Positions 24,042 through 33,400 of a DNA stretch of 64,000 nucleotides are shown here, piece after piece. The DNA is from Pacificimonas sp036351775 (lineage in GTDB: Bacteria; Pseudomonadota; Alphaproteobacteria; Sphingomonadales; Sphingomonadaceae). Each line of letters begins with the position of its first letter. The stretch's first letter is position 1. The notes under the pieces are model-generated. The model worked only from the letters and a program-made list of their open reading frames with translations. It was not told the origin of the DNA and ran no database searches. The position numbers and the translations under genes were made by a program. Location of the stretch: NCBI GenBank assembly GCA_036351775.1, contig JAZBPX010000034.1, positions 26,299-90,298 on the forward strand. Reading direction: 5' to 3'.

Positions 24042-25454
24042 ATGGCCAGCAAACCCCGCACCCTCTATGAAAAGATCTGGGACGCTCACACCGTCCACCG
24101 CCGCGATGACGGCACCTGCCTGATCTACATCGACCGGCACCTCATTCACGAGGTCACCACCCCGCAGGCCTTCGAGGGGCTGCGCCTCGCCGGGCGCCCG
24201 GTCCGCCGCCCGGACCTCACGCTCGCCGTCCCGGACCACAATGTCCCCACGGAGGGGCGCGGCCAGCCCATCGCCGACCCGGCCTCCGCGCAGCAGGTCG
24301 CGCTCCTCAAGGAAAACTGCACCGCCTTCGGCATCGAGCATATCGAGATGACCAGCCGCGACCAGGGCATCGTCCACATCATCGGCCCCGAACAGGGCTT
24401 CACCCTCCCCGGCCAAACCATCGTTTGCGGCGACAGCCACACCGCCACCCACGGCGCGTTCGGCGCGCTCGCCTTCGGCATCGGCACGTCCGAGGTCGAG
24501 CATGTCCTCGCCACGCAGACCCTCCTGCTCAGCCCCGCCAAAACGATGGCCGTCACCGTCGAGGGCGACCTCGGCTTCGGCGTCAGCGCCAAGGACGTCA
24601 CCCTCGCCATCATCGGCAGGACGGGCGCGGGCGGCGGCACCGGCCACGTCATCGAATATCGCGGCTCCACCATCCGCGCCCTGTCGATGGAGGGCCGCAT
24701 GACCCTCTGCAACATGGCCATCGAGGGCGGCGCCCGCGCCGGTCTCGTCGCCCCCGACGACACCACCTTTTCCTATGTCGAGGGCCGCGACCGCGCGCCG
24801 AAGGACGAGGACTTCGACCGCGCCGTCCGCTACTGGCGCACCCTCCCGACCGACGACGGCGCCACCTTCGACCGCGAAGTCCACCTCGACGCTGCCGACA
24901 TCGCCCCGCAGGTCACCTGGGGCACCAGCCCGGAGGATGTCCTCCCCGTCACCGGCACGGTCCCCGACCCCGGCAGCTTCGCCGACGCCTCCAAGCGCGC
25001 CGCCGCGGAGAAGAGCCTCGACTATATGGGCCTCACCCCCGGCACGCCGCTCAGCGACGTAACGGTCAGCCACGTCTTTATCGGCAGCTGCACCAATGCC
25101 CGCATCGAGGATCTCCGCGCCGCCGCCGCCGTCGCCAAGGACCGCCGTGCCCCCGAAGGCGTCCGCGTGATGGTCGTCCCCGGCTCCGGCCGTGTGAAGG
25201 CGGAGGCGGAGAGCGAGGGCCTCGACCGTATCTTCACCGCCGCAGGGTTCGAATGGCGCGACCCGGGCTGCTCCGCCTGCCTCGCCATGAACCCCGACAA
25301 GGTGCCGCCGGGCGAACGCTGCGCCTCCACCTCCAACCGCAATTTCGTCGGCCGCCAGGGCCCCGGCGCCCGCACCCACCTGATGAGCCCCGCCATGGCC
25401 GCCGCCGCCGCCGTCACGGGCAAAATTACCGACGTGCGCGAGTTGATGGGGTGA
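24042..25454 (+). CDS. leuC: 3-isopropylmalate dehydratase large subunit LeuC
   Basis: 470 residues, aconitase fold. [4Fe-4S] ligands in IGSCTNARIEDL and DPGCSACLAMNPD; also VCGDSHTATHGAFGALAFG. With LeuD it isomerises 2-isopropylmalate to 3-isopropylmalate in leucine synthesis. leuD lies 1 kb downstream with two unrelated genes between, so the two subunits are not directly adjacent. Confidence 0.97.
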   Translation: MASKPRTLYEKIWDAHTVHRRDDGTCLIYIDRHLIHEVTTPQAFEGLRLAGRPVRRPDLTLAVPDHNVPTEGRGQPIADPASAQQVALLKENCTAFGIEHIEMTSRDQGIVHIIGPEQGFTLPGQTIVCGDSHTATHGAFGALAFGIGTSEVEHVLATQTLLLSPAKTMAVTVEGDLGFGVSAKDVTLAIIGRTGAGGGTGHVIEYRGSTIRALSMEGRMTLCNMAIEGGARAGLVAPDDTTFSYVEGRDRAPKDEDFDRAVRYWRTLPTDDGATFDREVHLDAADIAPQVTWGTSPEDVLPVTGTVPDPGSFADASKRAAAEKSLDYMGLTPGTPLSDVTVSHVFIGSCTNARIEDLRAAAAVAKDRRAPEGVRVMVVPGSGRVKAEAESEGLDRIFTAAGFEWRDPGCSACLAMNPDKVPPGERCASTSNRNFVGRQGPGARTHLMSPAMAAAAAVTGKITDVRELMG

Positions 25455-25489
25455 CGGTCAGGGGAAACTCTGACTGGGCCGCAAGGCCC

Positions 25490-25608
25490 TACCCTCCCCA
25501 AACCCCTCCCTCAAAGGGAGGGAATACCCTGATCCTTCTCCCCTCCCTCTCAGGGAAGGGCAGCATAGTTCTTCTCCCCTCCCTCTCAGGGAGGGGCTGG
25601 GGGAGGGT
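25490..25608. repeat. Extragenic palindromes (ccctccctc family)
   Basis: Three arms of ccctcccaaacccctccctc / tcccctccctctcagggag type in the gap between leuC and the DUF559 gene. The last copy abuts the downstream TTG start. Confidence 0.7.
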
Positions 25609-25611
25609 CGA

Positions 25612-26106
25612 TTGAGCGATACGCCCAGAGAAAAACGCCGCCGCCAGCGCCCCGCAATCCTCGCGAACGCCCGCGAAAACCGCCGCGCCCTCACCCCCGC
25701 CGAAACCCGCCTGTGGTCCGCCCTCCGCGCCCGCCAACTGAACGGTCTCAAGTTCACCAAGCAGTTCGTCCTCGGCCCCTACATCGCTGATTTCGCCTGC
25801 CGCTCGGCAAGGCTGGCCATCGAACTGGACGGCGACAGCCACGCCGGCCGCGAAGCCTACGACGCTCGCCGCGAAGCGTTCTTCACCGGCCAGGGCTACC
25901 GCACCCTCCGCTTCTGGAACGCGGAGATATTCGACAATCTCGACGGCGTTCTGCGCGACATAGAGCAAGCCTGCACCGCCCCACCCTCCCCGAACCCCTC
26001 CCTGATAGGGAGGGGACAGCCAAACACCACTCCCCACCCTCGCAGGGAGGGGCCGGGGGAGGGTCGGCGGCACACGTCGCGGACAGGCGCAGGCGAGGAC
26101 AAATGA
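25612..26106 (+). CDS. DUF559 (Vsr-like) endonuclease-fold protein
   Basis: 164 residues. Residues 20-125 match DUF559: ENRRALTPAETRLWSALRARQL, FTKQFVLGPYIADFACRSARLAIELDGDSH with the presumed catalytic Asp-Glu, then RTLRFWNAEIFDNLDGVL. Vsr-type very short patch repair fold; function of the family unknown. TTG start. The last 40 or so residues (PNPSLIGRG...RREGPGEGR) are encoded by an extragenic palindrome that has been captured into the frame. Ends overlapping the next gene. Confidence 0.82.
   Translation: MSDTPREKRRRQRPAILANARENRRALTPAETRLWSALRARQLNGLKFTKQFVLGPYIADFACRSARLAIELDGDSHAGREAYDARREAFFTGQGYRTLRFWNAEIFDNLDGVLRDIEQACTAPPSPNPSLIGRGQPNTTPHPRREGPGEGRRHTSRTGAGEDK
25979..26070. repeat. 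ccctccctc-family palindrome inside DUF559 coding end
   Basis: Arms ccctccctgatagggaggg and ccctcgcagggagggg lie within the last 120 bases of the gene, showing the repeat inserted near the original stop and extended the reading frame. Confidence 0.75.
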
Positions 26107-26486
26107 CCCCCCGCCCCCTCATCACCGCCACCCTCGCCGCGCCTATCCTCGCCTGCACAACCCTGTCCCCGATCCTCGCCGGCATGAAGCTCGGGCCGCT
26201 CGACATGGTCCCCTTCGGCGCAGCCATCCTGCCGATGATCTTCGCCGTCCCCGGTTCGCTGTTCCTGACGATCGTCTTCCTGCTCCTGACGAAGGCGCGC
26301 ACCACGCTCCGCTACCGCTACCTCGCGCTCCTCATCATCGCCCCCATTACCGGGGCCCTCGCGCTCGGCAGCTACGACCGCCTCGAAATCCTCCTCGGCG
26401 CGCTCTATGCCGCCGTCACCGCCATCCTCTGGATCGTCATTCACCGCTGGCAGGGCCGCCGCGCCGCTTCTAGGACCGCCCCATGA
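26103..26486 (+). CDS. Small integral membrane protein
   Basis: 127 residues with about four hydrophobic segments, ending in WQGRRAASR. No recognised family. It overlaps the preceding gene by four bases and the ATG of leuD by four (ATGA), so its translation is probably coupled to leuD. Confidence 0.7.
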   Translation: MTPRPLITATLAAPILACTTLSPILAGMKLGPLDMVPFGAAILPMIFAVPGSLFLTIVFLLLTKARTTLRYRYLALLIIAPITGALALGSYDRLEILLGALYAAVTAILWIVIHRWQGRRAASRTAP

Positions 26487-27079
26487 CCCCCTTCGCTACC
26501 CTCACCGGCATCGCCGTCCCGTTCGGGCGGGAGAATGTCGATACCGACATAATCATCCCGGCCAAGTTCCTGAAGGCCGTCACGCGCACCGGCCTCGGCA
26601 TGGGCGCGTTCGAATCGATCCGGAAGGACGACCCGGAGAACATCTTCGACAGCGAGCGCAACGCCGGCGCGCCCATCCTGATCGCGGGCGACAATTTCGG
26701 CTGCGGGTCGAGCCGCGAGCATGCCCCCTGGGCCCTCGCCGACATGGGGTTCCGCTGCGTCATCGCGCCAAGCTTCGCCGACATCTTCGCGGGCAATGCG
26801 TTCAAGAACGGGATGCTGCTCGTCGCCCTGCCGCAGGACCAGGTCGACCGCCTGATGGCCATCGCGGACGACGCCGAGATCACCGTCGATCTCGAAAACC
26901 AGGTCGTCACGACGCCCTACCAGGACCGCTTCCGCTTCGAGATCGACCCCTTCCGCAAAGAGTGCCTCCTCAATGGCACCGACGAAATCGGCCTGACCGA
27001 GGCCCTCACCGAAGACATCTCCGCCTACGAATCCCGCCAGGCGGACCACATGCCCTTCCTCGCCCCCACCCCGCTCTGA
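26483..27079 (+). CDS. leuD: 3-isopropylmalate dehydratase small subunit LeuD
   Basis: 198 residues. NVDTDIIIPAKFLK and NFGCGSSREHAPWAL are diagnostic of the swivelling domain that closes over the LeuC active site. The start overlaps the membrane protein gene. Expected product: with LeuC, 3-isopropylmalate for leucine synthesis. Confidence 0.96.
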   Translation: MTPFATLTGIAVPFGRENVDTDIIIPAKFLKAVTRTGLGMGAFESIRKDDPENIFDSERNAGAPILIAGDNFGCGSSREHAPWALADMGFRCVIAPSFADIFAGNAFKNGMLLVALPQDQVDRLMAIADDAEITVDLENQVVTTPYQDRFRFEIDPFRKECLLNGTDEIGLTEALTEDISAYESRQADHMPFLAPTPL

Positions 27080-27092
27080 GCCTCTGCTTACC

Positions 27093-27905
27093 TTGCGCCG
27101 CGTCCTCATCGCGCTCACCGCGCTCGGCCTTGCCCTTCTTGCGTTCATGTATGCCGAGGCGCTCCGCGCGCCCGTCGTCCGCGAAGAGTCCGTGGCCTAT
27201 CTACCGCCGGGAAGCGATCCTTTCCGCATTCTGCTGATCGGCGATGTTCACGTCGCGGGGCCGGACATGCCGCCATCCCGCCTCGCGGGAATTGTCGCCG
27301 AACTGAGTGACCTCGAAGCCGATCTCATCCTCATCGCCGGTGATTTGGTCAGCGATAAAACGCTCGCCACGAAGCGCTACTCCGCCGCCGAAGCCGTCGC
27401 CCCGCTTGCTGGCTTCTCCACACCACTCCTCTTCGTCCCTGGCAACCATGACCACTGGCGCGGCTTCGAGGCGTTCGAGCGTCCGCTTGCGAAGGCAGGC
27501 ATCACCGTGCTTCGCAATCAGGTGCTGCGCTTCGGCCCGGTGATGATTGCGGGCATCGACGACGACTTTTCTGGAAACGCCGACATCGCGAAGGCATTCG
27601 CGGCTCTGCCCGAAAACGAAATTCCCGTCATCGCGTTAACCCATTCCCCGGACATCGTGCCGGCCCTGCCGTCAAAGGCTGGGCTCGTCCTCGCCGGTCA
27701 CACCCATTGCGGCCAGATTCGTCCGCCATTTGTCGGGGCCATCAGCTACGCTAGCCGCCACGGCGCTCGCTTCGGCTGCGGTGTCATCGACGAAACGGGC
27801 CGCCGGATCTTTGTCACGGCAGGTCTGGGTACCAGCATCCTGCCGCTTCGCCTCGGTGCGCCCCCGGATGTCTGGCTGATCACGCTCACCGCCCTTCCAG
27901 AATAG
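27093..27905 (+). CDS. Membrane-anchored metallophosphoesterase (YkuE/YaeI type)
   Basis: 270 residues. One N-terminal hydrophobic helix, then the calcineurin-like motifs GDVHVAG, AGDLVS, PGNHDHWRG, ALTHSPD and AGHTHCGQIR, giving a di-metal site facing the outside of the membrane. Related proteins cut lipid or UDP-linked phosphates such as UDP-2,3-diacylglucosamine. The start is a TTG in an AT-poor context. Between leuD and leuB but functionally unrelated to them. Confidence 0.85.
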   Translation: MRRVLIALTALGLALLAFMYAEALRAPVVREESVAYLPPGSDPFRILLIGDVHVAGPDMPPSRLAGIVAELSDLEADLILIAGDLVSDKTLATKRYSAAEAVAPLAGFSTPLLFVPGNHDHWRGFEAFERPLAKAGITVLRNQVLRFGPVMIAGIDDDFSGNADIAKAFAALPENEIPVIALTHSPDIVPALPSKAGLVLAGHTHCGQIRPPFVGAISYASRHGARFGCGVIDETGRRIFVTAGLGTSILPLRLGAPPDVWLITLTALPE

Positions 27906-28050
27906 GAAAAGCGCGCGCATAATCGCGCGAACAGGCTTGCAAGATAGGATATCCGGCTTCACGCACACCCGCGCGCGCTGAGGTGTGACCCAGTGTGACC
28001 TACAGCCCCGTGACCGACAACGGCCGACCGGCCCGCAGAAAGTATCGCCC

Positions 28051-29106
28051 GTGACGAAACAGCTCCTCCTCCTGCCTGGTGACGGTATCGGCCCTGAAGT
28101 GATCGCCGAGGTCCGCAATGTCCTTGATGCCCTCGACCTCGACATCGCCGTCATCGAGGCGCACTTCGGCGGCGCGGCCATCGATGCGGACGGTGTCCCC
28201 GTTACCGACGAAACCGTGGAGCGTGCCCTTGCCGCAGACGCCGTCCTGATGGGCGCGGTCGGCGGGCCGAAATGGGCGAACCAGCCCTATGACAAGCGCC
28301 CGGAGGCGGGGCTCCTCCGCCTCCGCGAGGCGATGAACGTCTACGCCAACCTTCGCCCCGCCCGCTGCTTTCCGGCACTCGCCGACGCCTCCAGCCTGAA
28401 GCGCGAGCTGGTCGAGGGCCTCGACATCATGTTCGTCCGCGAACTCGTTGGCGGCGTCTATTTCGGCAAACCGCGCGGCATCGAGATGCTTGAGCATGGC
28501 GAGCGCCGCGGCCTCAACACCCACCACTACACCACCAGCGAAATCCGCCGCGTCGCCGAAACCGCCTTCCGTCTCGCCAGGGGCCGCTCGGGCCGCGTCT
28601 GCTCCGTCGAGAAATCGAACGTCATGGAGGCGGGCCTTCTCTGGCGCGAGGAAGTCCAGCGCCTGCGCGACGAGGAATACCCGGAGGTCGACCTCTCCCA
28701 CATGCTGGCTGACAACTGCGCCATGCAGCTCGTCAAACAGCCCAAGCAGTTCGACGTCATTCTGACCGACAACCTGTTCGGCGACATGCTCTCCGATGAA
28801 GCCGCGATGCTCACCGGCTCCCTCGGCCTCCTCCCCTCCGCCGCGCTCGGCGAAGCCGGAAAGCCCGGCCTCTACGAGCCCATCCACGGCTCTGCGCCCG
28901 ACATCGCCGGGCAGGGCCTCGCCAACCCCGCCGCCGCGATCCTCAGCCTCGCCATGGCCGTCCGCCATTCCTTCGATGACGAGCGCACCGCGGAGCGCAT
29001 CGAACGCGCCGTCGAAACCGCCATCGAGGGCGGCGCGCGCACCCGCGACCTTGGCGGCGACCTCTCGACGGCACAGATGGGCCGCGCAATCGTTGATGCG
29101 CTCTGA
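28051..29106 (+). CDS. leuB: 3-isopropylmalate dehydrogenase LeuB
   Basis: 351 residues from the GTG at 28051; an in-frame upstream start gives a 22-residue non-homologous leader. NAD and substrate motifs include LTDNLFGDMLSDEAAMLTGSLGLLPSA and EPIHGSAPDIAGQG. Oxidises 3-isopropylmalate, the third step after LeuCD. Its position 145 bases after the phosphoesterase suggests its own promoter, but I see no strong one. Confidence 0.96.
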   Translation: MTKQLLLLPGDGIGPEVIAEVRNVLDALDLDIAVIEAHFGGAAIDADGVPVTDETVERALAADAVLMGAVGGPKWANQPYDKRPEAGLLRLREAMNVYANLRPARCFPALADASSLKRELVEGLDIMFVRELVGGVYFGKPRGIEMLEHGERRGLNTHHYTTSEIRRVAETAFRLARGRSGRVCSVEKSNVMEAGLLWREEVQRLRDEEYPEVDLSHMLADNCAMQLVKQPKQFDVILTDNLFGDMLSDEAAMLTGSLGLLPSAALGEAGKPGLYEPIHGSAPDIAGQGLANPAAAILSLAMAVRHSFDDERTAERIERAVETAIEGGARTRDLGGDLSTAQMGRAIVDAL

Positions 29107-29129
29107 GGGGTAGGCAAGGCTGCAAAGTG

Positions 29130-29981
29130 ATGGACAAGTTTCGTGACCCGCTGAAACCGCCGCGGCGCACGCCGTGGCGCGACACGCTCGACCGCACTAT
29201 CGGCACCTTCCTGACCGGCCTCGTCTTCCTGCTGCCGATCATCATTACGCTGATGATCCTCGACTGGTTCATTCGCCAGATCGGCGGCCTGTTCGGCGAG
29301 GACACGATCCTCGGCACCGCCATCTTCGGCTCGTCTACGCTCATATTCGGCGACAGCGTTGTCGGCATCTGGATCATTTTCGCCCTCGTGATTGCCGCGA
29401 TTTGGGGCGCGGGACGCCTGTTCCAGAAAAGCGCTCAGCGGTCGATCCAGGAGCGGATGGAGGGGTGGGTCAGCCGCATTCCCATCATCGGTTCGATCTA
29501 CCGCCCGGTATCGCAGCTGACCCGCATGCTCGGCATGCGGGATGAACACGAACTGGCGTCCATGCGGCCGATCGCCTGCCGGTTCGGCGGAGAGAACGGC
29601 GTCGACATCCTCGCGCTGCTCGCCTCCTCCACGCCGGTCCAGGTCGGCGGCAAGCCGCGCATGCTCGTCTACCTGCCATCCGCGCCGCTGCCCATGACCG
29701 GCGCGCTGATGCTGGTGCCGAAGGACAACGTGGTGGAGGTCGAGGGAATCGGCGTCGACGACCTCCTCGCCTATTATATCTCGCTGGGAACGGTTACGCC
29801 GGACGCCCTGGACATGGACAATGTCGCTGCACCGGAGGCGGCCGCGGCCATCGCGGCGGATGCAACCGCGCCCCAACCGGACCCGCAGTCGCAGCGCCGC
29901 CCCGACCTGCCACCGGACTTCAAGCCCGCGCCGGAACCAGAGACAGGGTCGAAACCTGCGCGTCAGTCAGAGGGCGAGTAG
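29130..29981 (+). CDS. DUF502 family membrane protein
   Basis: 283 residues. Two membrane helices near 25-55 and 75-100, then a soluble domain with RIPIIGSIYRPVSQLTRML and MLVYLPSAPLPMTGALMLVP, typical of DUF502. The C-terminus is Pro/Ala-rich and disordered. Role unknown; probably membrane-associated. Its stop overlaps the convergent lipoprotein gene by 19 bases. Confidence 0.87.
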   Translation: MDKFRDPLKPPRRTPWRDTLDRTIGTFLTGLVFLLPIIITLMILDWFIRQIGGLFGEDTILGTAIFGSSTLIFGDSVVGIWIIFALVIAAIWGAGRLFQKSAQRSIQERMEGWVSRIPIIGSIYRPVSQLTRMLGMRDEHELASMRPIACRFGGENGVDILALLASSTPVQVGGKPRMLVYLPSAPLPMTGALMLVPKDNVVEVEGIGVDDLLAYYISLGTVTPDALDMDNVAAPEAAAAIAADATAPQPDPQSQRRPDLPPDFKPAPEPETGSKPARQSEGE

Positions 29982-30550
29982 GTCACCGTCTGGCCGCTTT
30001 CGCCCGGATAGTCGCGCAGCAGCGCATCGGCGAGGTCGGGCAGCACGTCCGCAACGCTCGTGTCGTCACCGGATTCGGTGATCGCGCGGCCCTCCCAGAT
30101 AACGCTCTCGTCGGACAGGCGCAGCAGCCGCAGCGCCAGCATCGTCTCGGTAACCTCGTCATTGCCGGACCCGCCCAGGCCAAAGGTCGTACCGATGCCG
30201 ATCCCGCCACCGCGCCCGCCAGTGCCGCCGCCCACACCCACGGTAACCGGCGACCGCCGCGCCAGCGCTTCCCGGCTGGCCTGCGCAATGTCGATCGTGC
30301 CGAGCAGTTCAGCGGCCATCCGGTCGCTCGTGACATCGAAACCCGTCTCCCGCAGCTCGGCGGCCACGACGCTCGCATAGGTCCGGAACTCCAGCGTGCC
30401 CACATCTTCCAGCATGGCCGGCTCGAGGAACACCGTGCCGCGCGCGGCGGGCTGCTCCAGGTGGAACCGCGTCACATCCACACCGCTGTCATAGGTCGCG
30501 CAGCCTGCAAGCAGTGCACATGCCGCCAAAGCCATACCTCGCATTGTCAT
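29963..30550 (-). CDS. Lipoprotein with DUF4136-like C-terminal domain
   Basis: 195 residues. Signal peptide with lipobox LLAGC. The mature part resembles DUF4136 domains: variable beta-sheet with a long Gly-rich loop (VGVGGGTGGRGGGIGIG) and the later RLLRLSDESVIWEGRA. Family function unknown. Converges on the DUF502 gene with 19 shared bases at the 3' ends. Confidence 0.72.
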   Translation of the reverse strand: MTMRGMALAACALLAGCATYDSGVDVTRFHLEQPAARGTVFLEPAMLEDVGTLEFRTYASVVAAELRETGFDVTSDRMAAELLGTIDIAQASREALARRSPVTVGVGGGTGGRGGGIGIGTTFGLGGSGNDEVTETMLALRLLRLSDESVIWEGRAITESGDDTSVADVLPDLADALLRDYPGESGQTVTYSPSD

Positions 30551-30625
30551 TTCCTCTTCTCGCGGCGCACCTTAAAGCGCCAGTCCATCGATTCCTTCCA
30601 ACTCCGCGCATAGAAGGGCCGTTCC

Positions 30626-31639
30626 ATGACCGACCCCTCAGACCAGAAGCCCCGCATCCTCGTTACCGGCGGCGCGGGCTATATCGGCAGTCACGCCGTC
30701 CTCGCCCTTCTGGACGCCGGCTACCCCGTGTCCGTCGCGGACAATCTCGTCACCGGCTTTCGCTGGGCCGTCCCGGACGCCGCCCGCTTCCATGACGTCG
30801 ACATCGCCGATGAGGACCGCATGACCACGCTCCTCAAGGAGGATGGGATCGACGCGATTATGCACTTTGCCGGGTCCGTCGTGGTTCCGGAATCGGTCGA
30901 GAACCCGCTGAAATACTATGCCAACAACACCGCCGCCTCCCGCAACCTGATTGCCGCCGCCGTCGAGGCGGGGATTCCGCATTTCATCTTCTCGTCGACG
31001 GCCGCGACCTACGGCATCCCGGACGTGGTGCCTGTGCGGGAGGACGCGCCGCAGCGGCCGATCAATCCCTACGGCGCGTCGAAACTGATGACCGAGATGA
31101 TGCTGCGCGACACCGCCGCCGCCCACGCCATCAACTTCTGTGCACTGCGCTATTTCAACGTCGCGGGCGCCGACCCCGACGGGCGCGCCGGGCAGGCCAC
31201 GAAGGGCGCGACCCACCTCATCAAGGTCGCCAGCGAGGCCGCGCTCGGCAAGCGCGGCCATGTCGCCGTCTTTGGCACCGATTACGACACGCCCGATGGA
31301 ACCGGCGTGCGCGACTACATCCACGTCTCCGATCTCGCCGCCGCCCATGTCCTCGCGCTCGAATGGCTCCGCGAAAACCCGGACCAGTCGCTTTTCATGA
31401 ATGCGGGCTACAAGCGCGGCTTTTCCGTCCTCGAAGTGCTCGATTCGGTCGAGCGCGTCTCGGGCAAGACCATCGAACGCCGCCTGGAACCCCGCCGCGC
31501 AGGCGACCCGGACGAGCTCATCAGCGACAATGCGAAGATCCTCGAAACCCTAGGCTGGCAGCCCCGCCACGCCGATCTCGACACCATCGTCCGCCACGCG
31601 CTCGCCTGGGAGAAGCGGCTTAAGGACAGACAGAACTGA
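30626..31639 (+). CDS. galE: UDP-glucose 4-epimerase GalE
   Basis: 337 residues, extended SDR. NAD site TGGAGYIGSH, FSSTAATYG with the active-site Ser/Thr, then YGASKLMTE with Tyr and Lys. Also PRRAGDPDELISDN at the C-terminus, as in GalE. Interconverts UDP-Glc and UDP-Gal for envelope polysaccharide. The start has an AGGG site. Closely related UDP-sugar epimerases cannot be excluded. Confidence 0.92.
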   Translation: MTDPSDQKPRILVTGGAGYIGSHAVLALLDAGYPVSVADNLVTGFRWAVPDAARFHDVDIADEDRMTTLLKEDGIDAIMHFAGSVVVPESVENPLKYYANNTAASRNLIAAAVEAGIPHFIFSSTAATYGIPDVVPVREDAPQRPINPYGASKLMTEMMLRDTAAAHAINFCALRYFNVAGADPDGRAGQATKGATHLIKVASEAALGKRGHVAVFGTDYDTPDGTGVRDYIHVSDLAAAHVLALEWLRENPDQSLFMNAGYKRGFSVLEVLDSVERVSGKTIERRLEPRRAGDPDELISDNAKILETLGWQPRHADLDTIVRHALAWEKRLKDRQN

Positions 31640-31691
31640 CCCGGCTTCAGGACGCGAAAACGTCCCGAAACGGGTCGTCCCTGCCCTATCT

Positions 31692-31714
31692 GTCATCCCC
31701 GCGCAGGCGGGGAT
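31692..31714. repeat. Half extragenic palindrome (family B)
   Basis: Single arm gtcatccccgcgcaggcgggg between galE and the convergent phosphatase gene; its partner arm is missing. Confidence 0.6.
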
Positions 31715-31745
31715 CTCTCAACGAGTACAGGACCGCGCCGCCTCC

Positions 31746-32498
31746 TCAGGTCGACAGGTACCGCCGCTCCTCGCCCTCCAGCACCAGCGCCGTCAACACG
31801 CCGCTCGCATAGGCTCCCGTATCGATCCCGGTCCGGTTCTTCTGCTCGTCGACCCCTTTGGAGATCGTGTGGCCGTGCACGACATGCACCCCGAAGCCCT
31901 TGCGGTGGCGGAGGAATTCATTGCGTATCCACATCAGGTCGCGCTCGTCCTGCTTCTCCAGCGGCACGCCCGGCTTGATCCCGGCATGAACGAACAGATA
32001 GTCGCCGACCCGGTAATCCAGCTTCAGCGCGCGCAGGAACTTCGCGTGTTTCTTGGGCAGCGCTTCGCGAAACGCGGCAACGATGGTTTCCGGATCGCCT
32101 TCCCGGACCAGTTTCCGCTTCACGCCCCAGCTTGCCAGCGCCTCGTCGCCGCCATTGTCCAGCCACGCCTTGAGGTGATGATTTTTCCAGTCGTCGTTAT
32201 CCAGCAGATTGACCGCGAAATAATCGTGGTTGCCCTTCAGATAGACCCAGCTGTCCCCCGGCTCCGGCCCCTCGATCAGGCGGTCAATCACGTCGGCGCT
32301 GTCCGGTCCCCGGTCGATATAATCGCCCAGGAAAACGATCTCGCTATGGCCCTTATAGCCGTCGAGGTCCGCTGCGATCATATCCAGCAGCCGGTCGAGC
32401 AGGTCGCGCCGCCCGTGAATGTCGCCGACAGCATAAACGCGCACGCCGTCCGGAACCTTGGGCAGGATCTTCTTCTTGCGCTTGAACAGGAATTTCAT
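31746..32498 (-). CDS. Serine/threonine protein phosphatase-like metallophosphoesterase
   Basis: 250 residues. PPP-family motifs in order: GDIHGRRDLL, GDYIDRGPDS, KGNHD and VHGHT, which coordinate two metals. No membrane segment, so cytosolic. Related to bacterial PrpA/PrpE and diadenosine tetraphosphatases; the protein substrate, if any, is unknown. Starts at 32498, divergent from rpmJ. Confidence 0.9.
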   Translation of the reverse strand: MKFLFKRKKKILPKVPDGVRVYAVGDIHGRRDLLDRLLDMIAADLDGYKGHSEIVFLGDYIDRGPDSADVIDRLIEGPEPGDSWVYLKGNHDYFAVNLLDNDDWKNHHLKAWLDNGGDEALASWGVKRKLVREGDPETIVAAFREALPKKHAKFLRALKLDYRVGDYLFVHAGIKPGVPLEKQDERDLMWIRNEFLRHRKGFGVHVVHGHTISKGVDEQKNRTGIDTGAYASGVLTALVLEGEERRYLST

Positions 32499-32627
32499 GG
32501 CCGCCTAGCTAATCCGATGCCGACGCGGCGCAAGGCTTGTTACCGCGCCGGAATCCTTGACTTCGCCCCGCCTTGCCCCTATCTGCGCGCTTCATTTTTC
32601 CCAAGATTTTTACCGACAGGCCGCGCA

Positions 32628-32753
32628 ATGAAAGTCCGCAATTCTCTGAAGTCGCTCAAGAATCGTCACCGCGACTGCCGCGTCATCCGCCGCCGCGGCC
32701 GCGTTTACGTCATCAATAAGACGAATCGCCGCTTCAAGGCGCGCCAGGGCTGA
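32628..32753 (+). CDS. rpmJ: 50S ribosomal protein L36 (Cys-free type)
   Basis: 41 residues: MKVRNSLKSLKNRHRDCRVI then RRRGRVYVINKTNRRFKARQ. Length and sequence match the alphaproteobacterial, zinc-ligand-poor form (only one Cys, so no zinc ribbon). Structural protein of the large subunit. It stands alone rather than in the spc operon, as in related genomes. Confidence 0.95.
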   Translation: MKVRNSLKSLKNRHRDCRVIRRRGRVYVINKTNRRFKARQG

Positions 32754-32779
32754 GCCCCTTTCCGGCGCGGACCGGTTCC

Positions 32780-33400
32780 GTGGCCGCATCCAGACAGGTC
32801 GACGCCGTCATCTTCGACGTGGGGCATGTGCTCTACGACTGGGATCCGCGCTATCTCTACGCCAAGCTGATCCCCGATCCGGACCGACTCGACTGGTTCC
32901 TCGATAATGTCGTCACGAAAAGCTGGCATTACCAGCATGATATGGGCCGTCCCTTCGCTGAAACGGGACCGGAGCTGATCGCACAATATCCCGAAGAAGC
33001 CGACCTGATCGCCCTCTACGGCCCGCGCTGGCTCGAAACCATCGGCGATCCCATGCCGGGCATGATGGACCTCGTTCGGCGGATCGACGAGGCGGGCCTT
33101 CCCCTGTTCGGCATCACCAATTTCTCGGCTGAGTTCTGGACCATGTTCCGCCCCACCGCGCCGATCTTCGATCGCTTTCTGGACATCATCGTCTCCGGCG
33201 CGGAAAGGATGATGAAGCCCGACCCGGCCATCTACGCCCTCGCCGAACGCCGCTTTGCCGTCGATCCGCCCCGCGCCCTCTTCATAGACGACCAGCCGAG
33301 GAACATCGCCGCCGCCAAGGCCCACGGTTTCCACGCCCACCGCTTCGAGGGACGAGACAGCCTCGACGCCCGCCTCGAAACGCTCGGCCTAGCTCTCTAG
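32780..33400 (+). CDS. HAD-superfamily hydrolase (YihX-like)
   Basis: 206 residues. Motif I reads IFDVGHVLYDWDP (first Asp present; GHVL as in the glucose-1-phosphatase group), motif II GITNFS, motif III KPDPAIY, and motif IV FIDDQPRNIAAA. Probably phosphatase of small sugar phosphates. GTG start, 26 bases after rpmJ. Confidence 0.85.
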   Translation: MAASRQVDAVIFDVGHVLYDWDPRYLYAKLIPDPDRLDWFLDNVVTKSWHYQHDMGRPFAETGPELIAQYPEEADLIALYGPRWLETIGDPMPGMMDLVRRIDEAGLPLFGITNFSAEFWTMFRPTAPIFDRFLDIIVSGAERMMKPDPAIYALAERRFAVDPPRALFIDDQPRNIAAAKAHGFHAHRFEGRDSLDARLETLGLAL

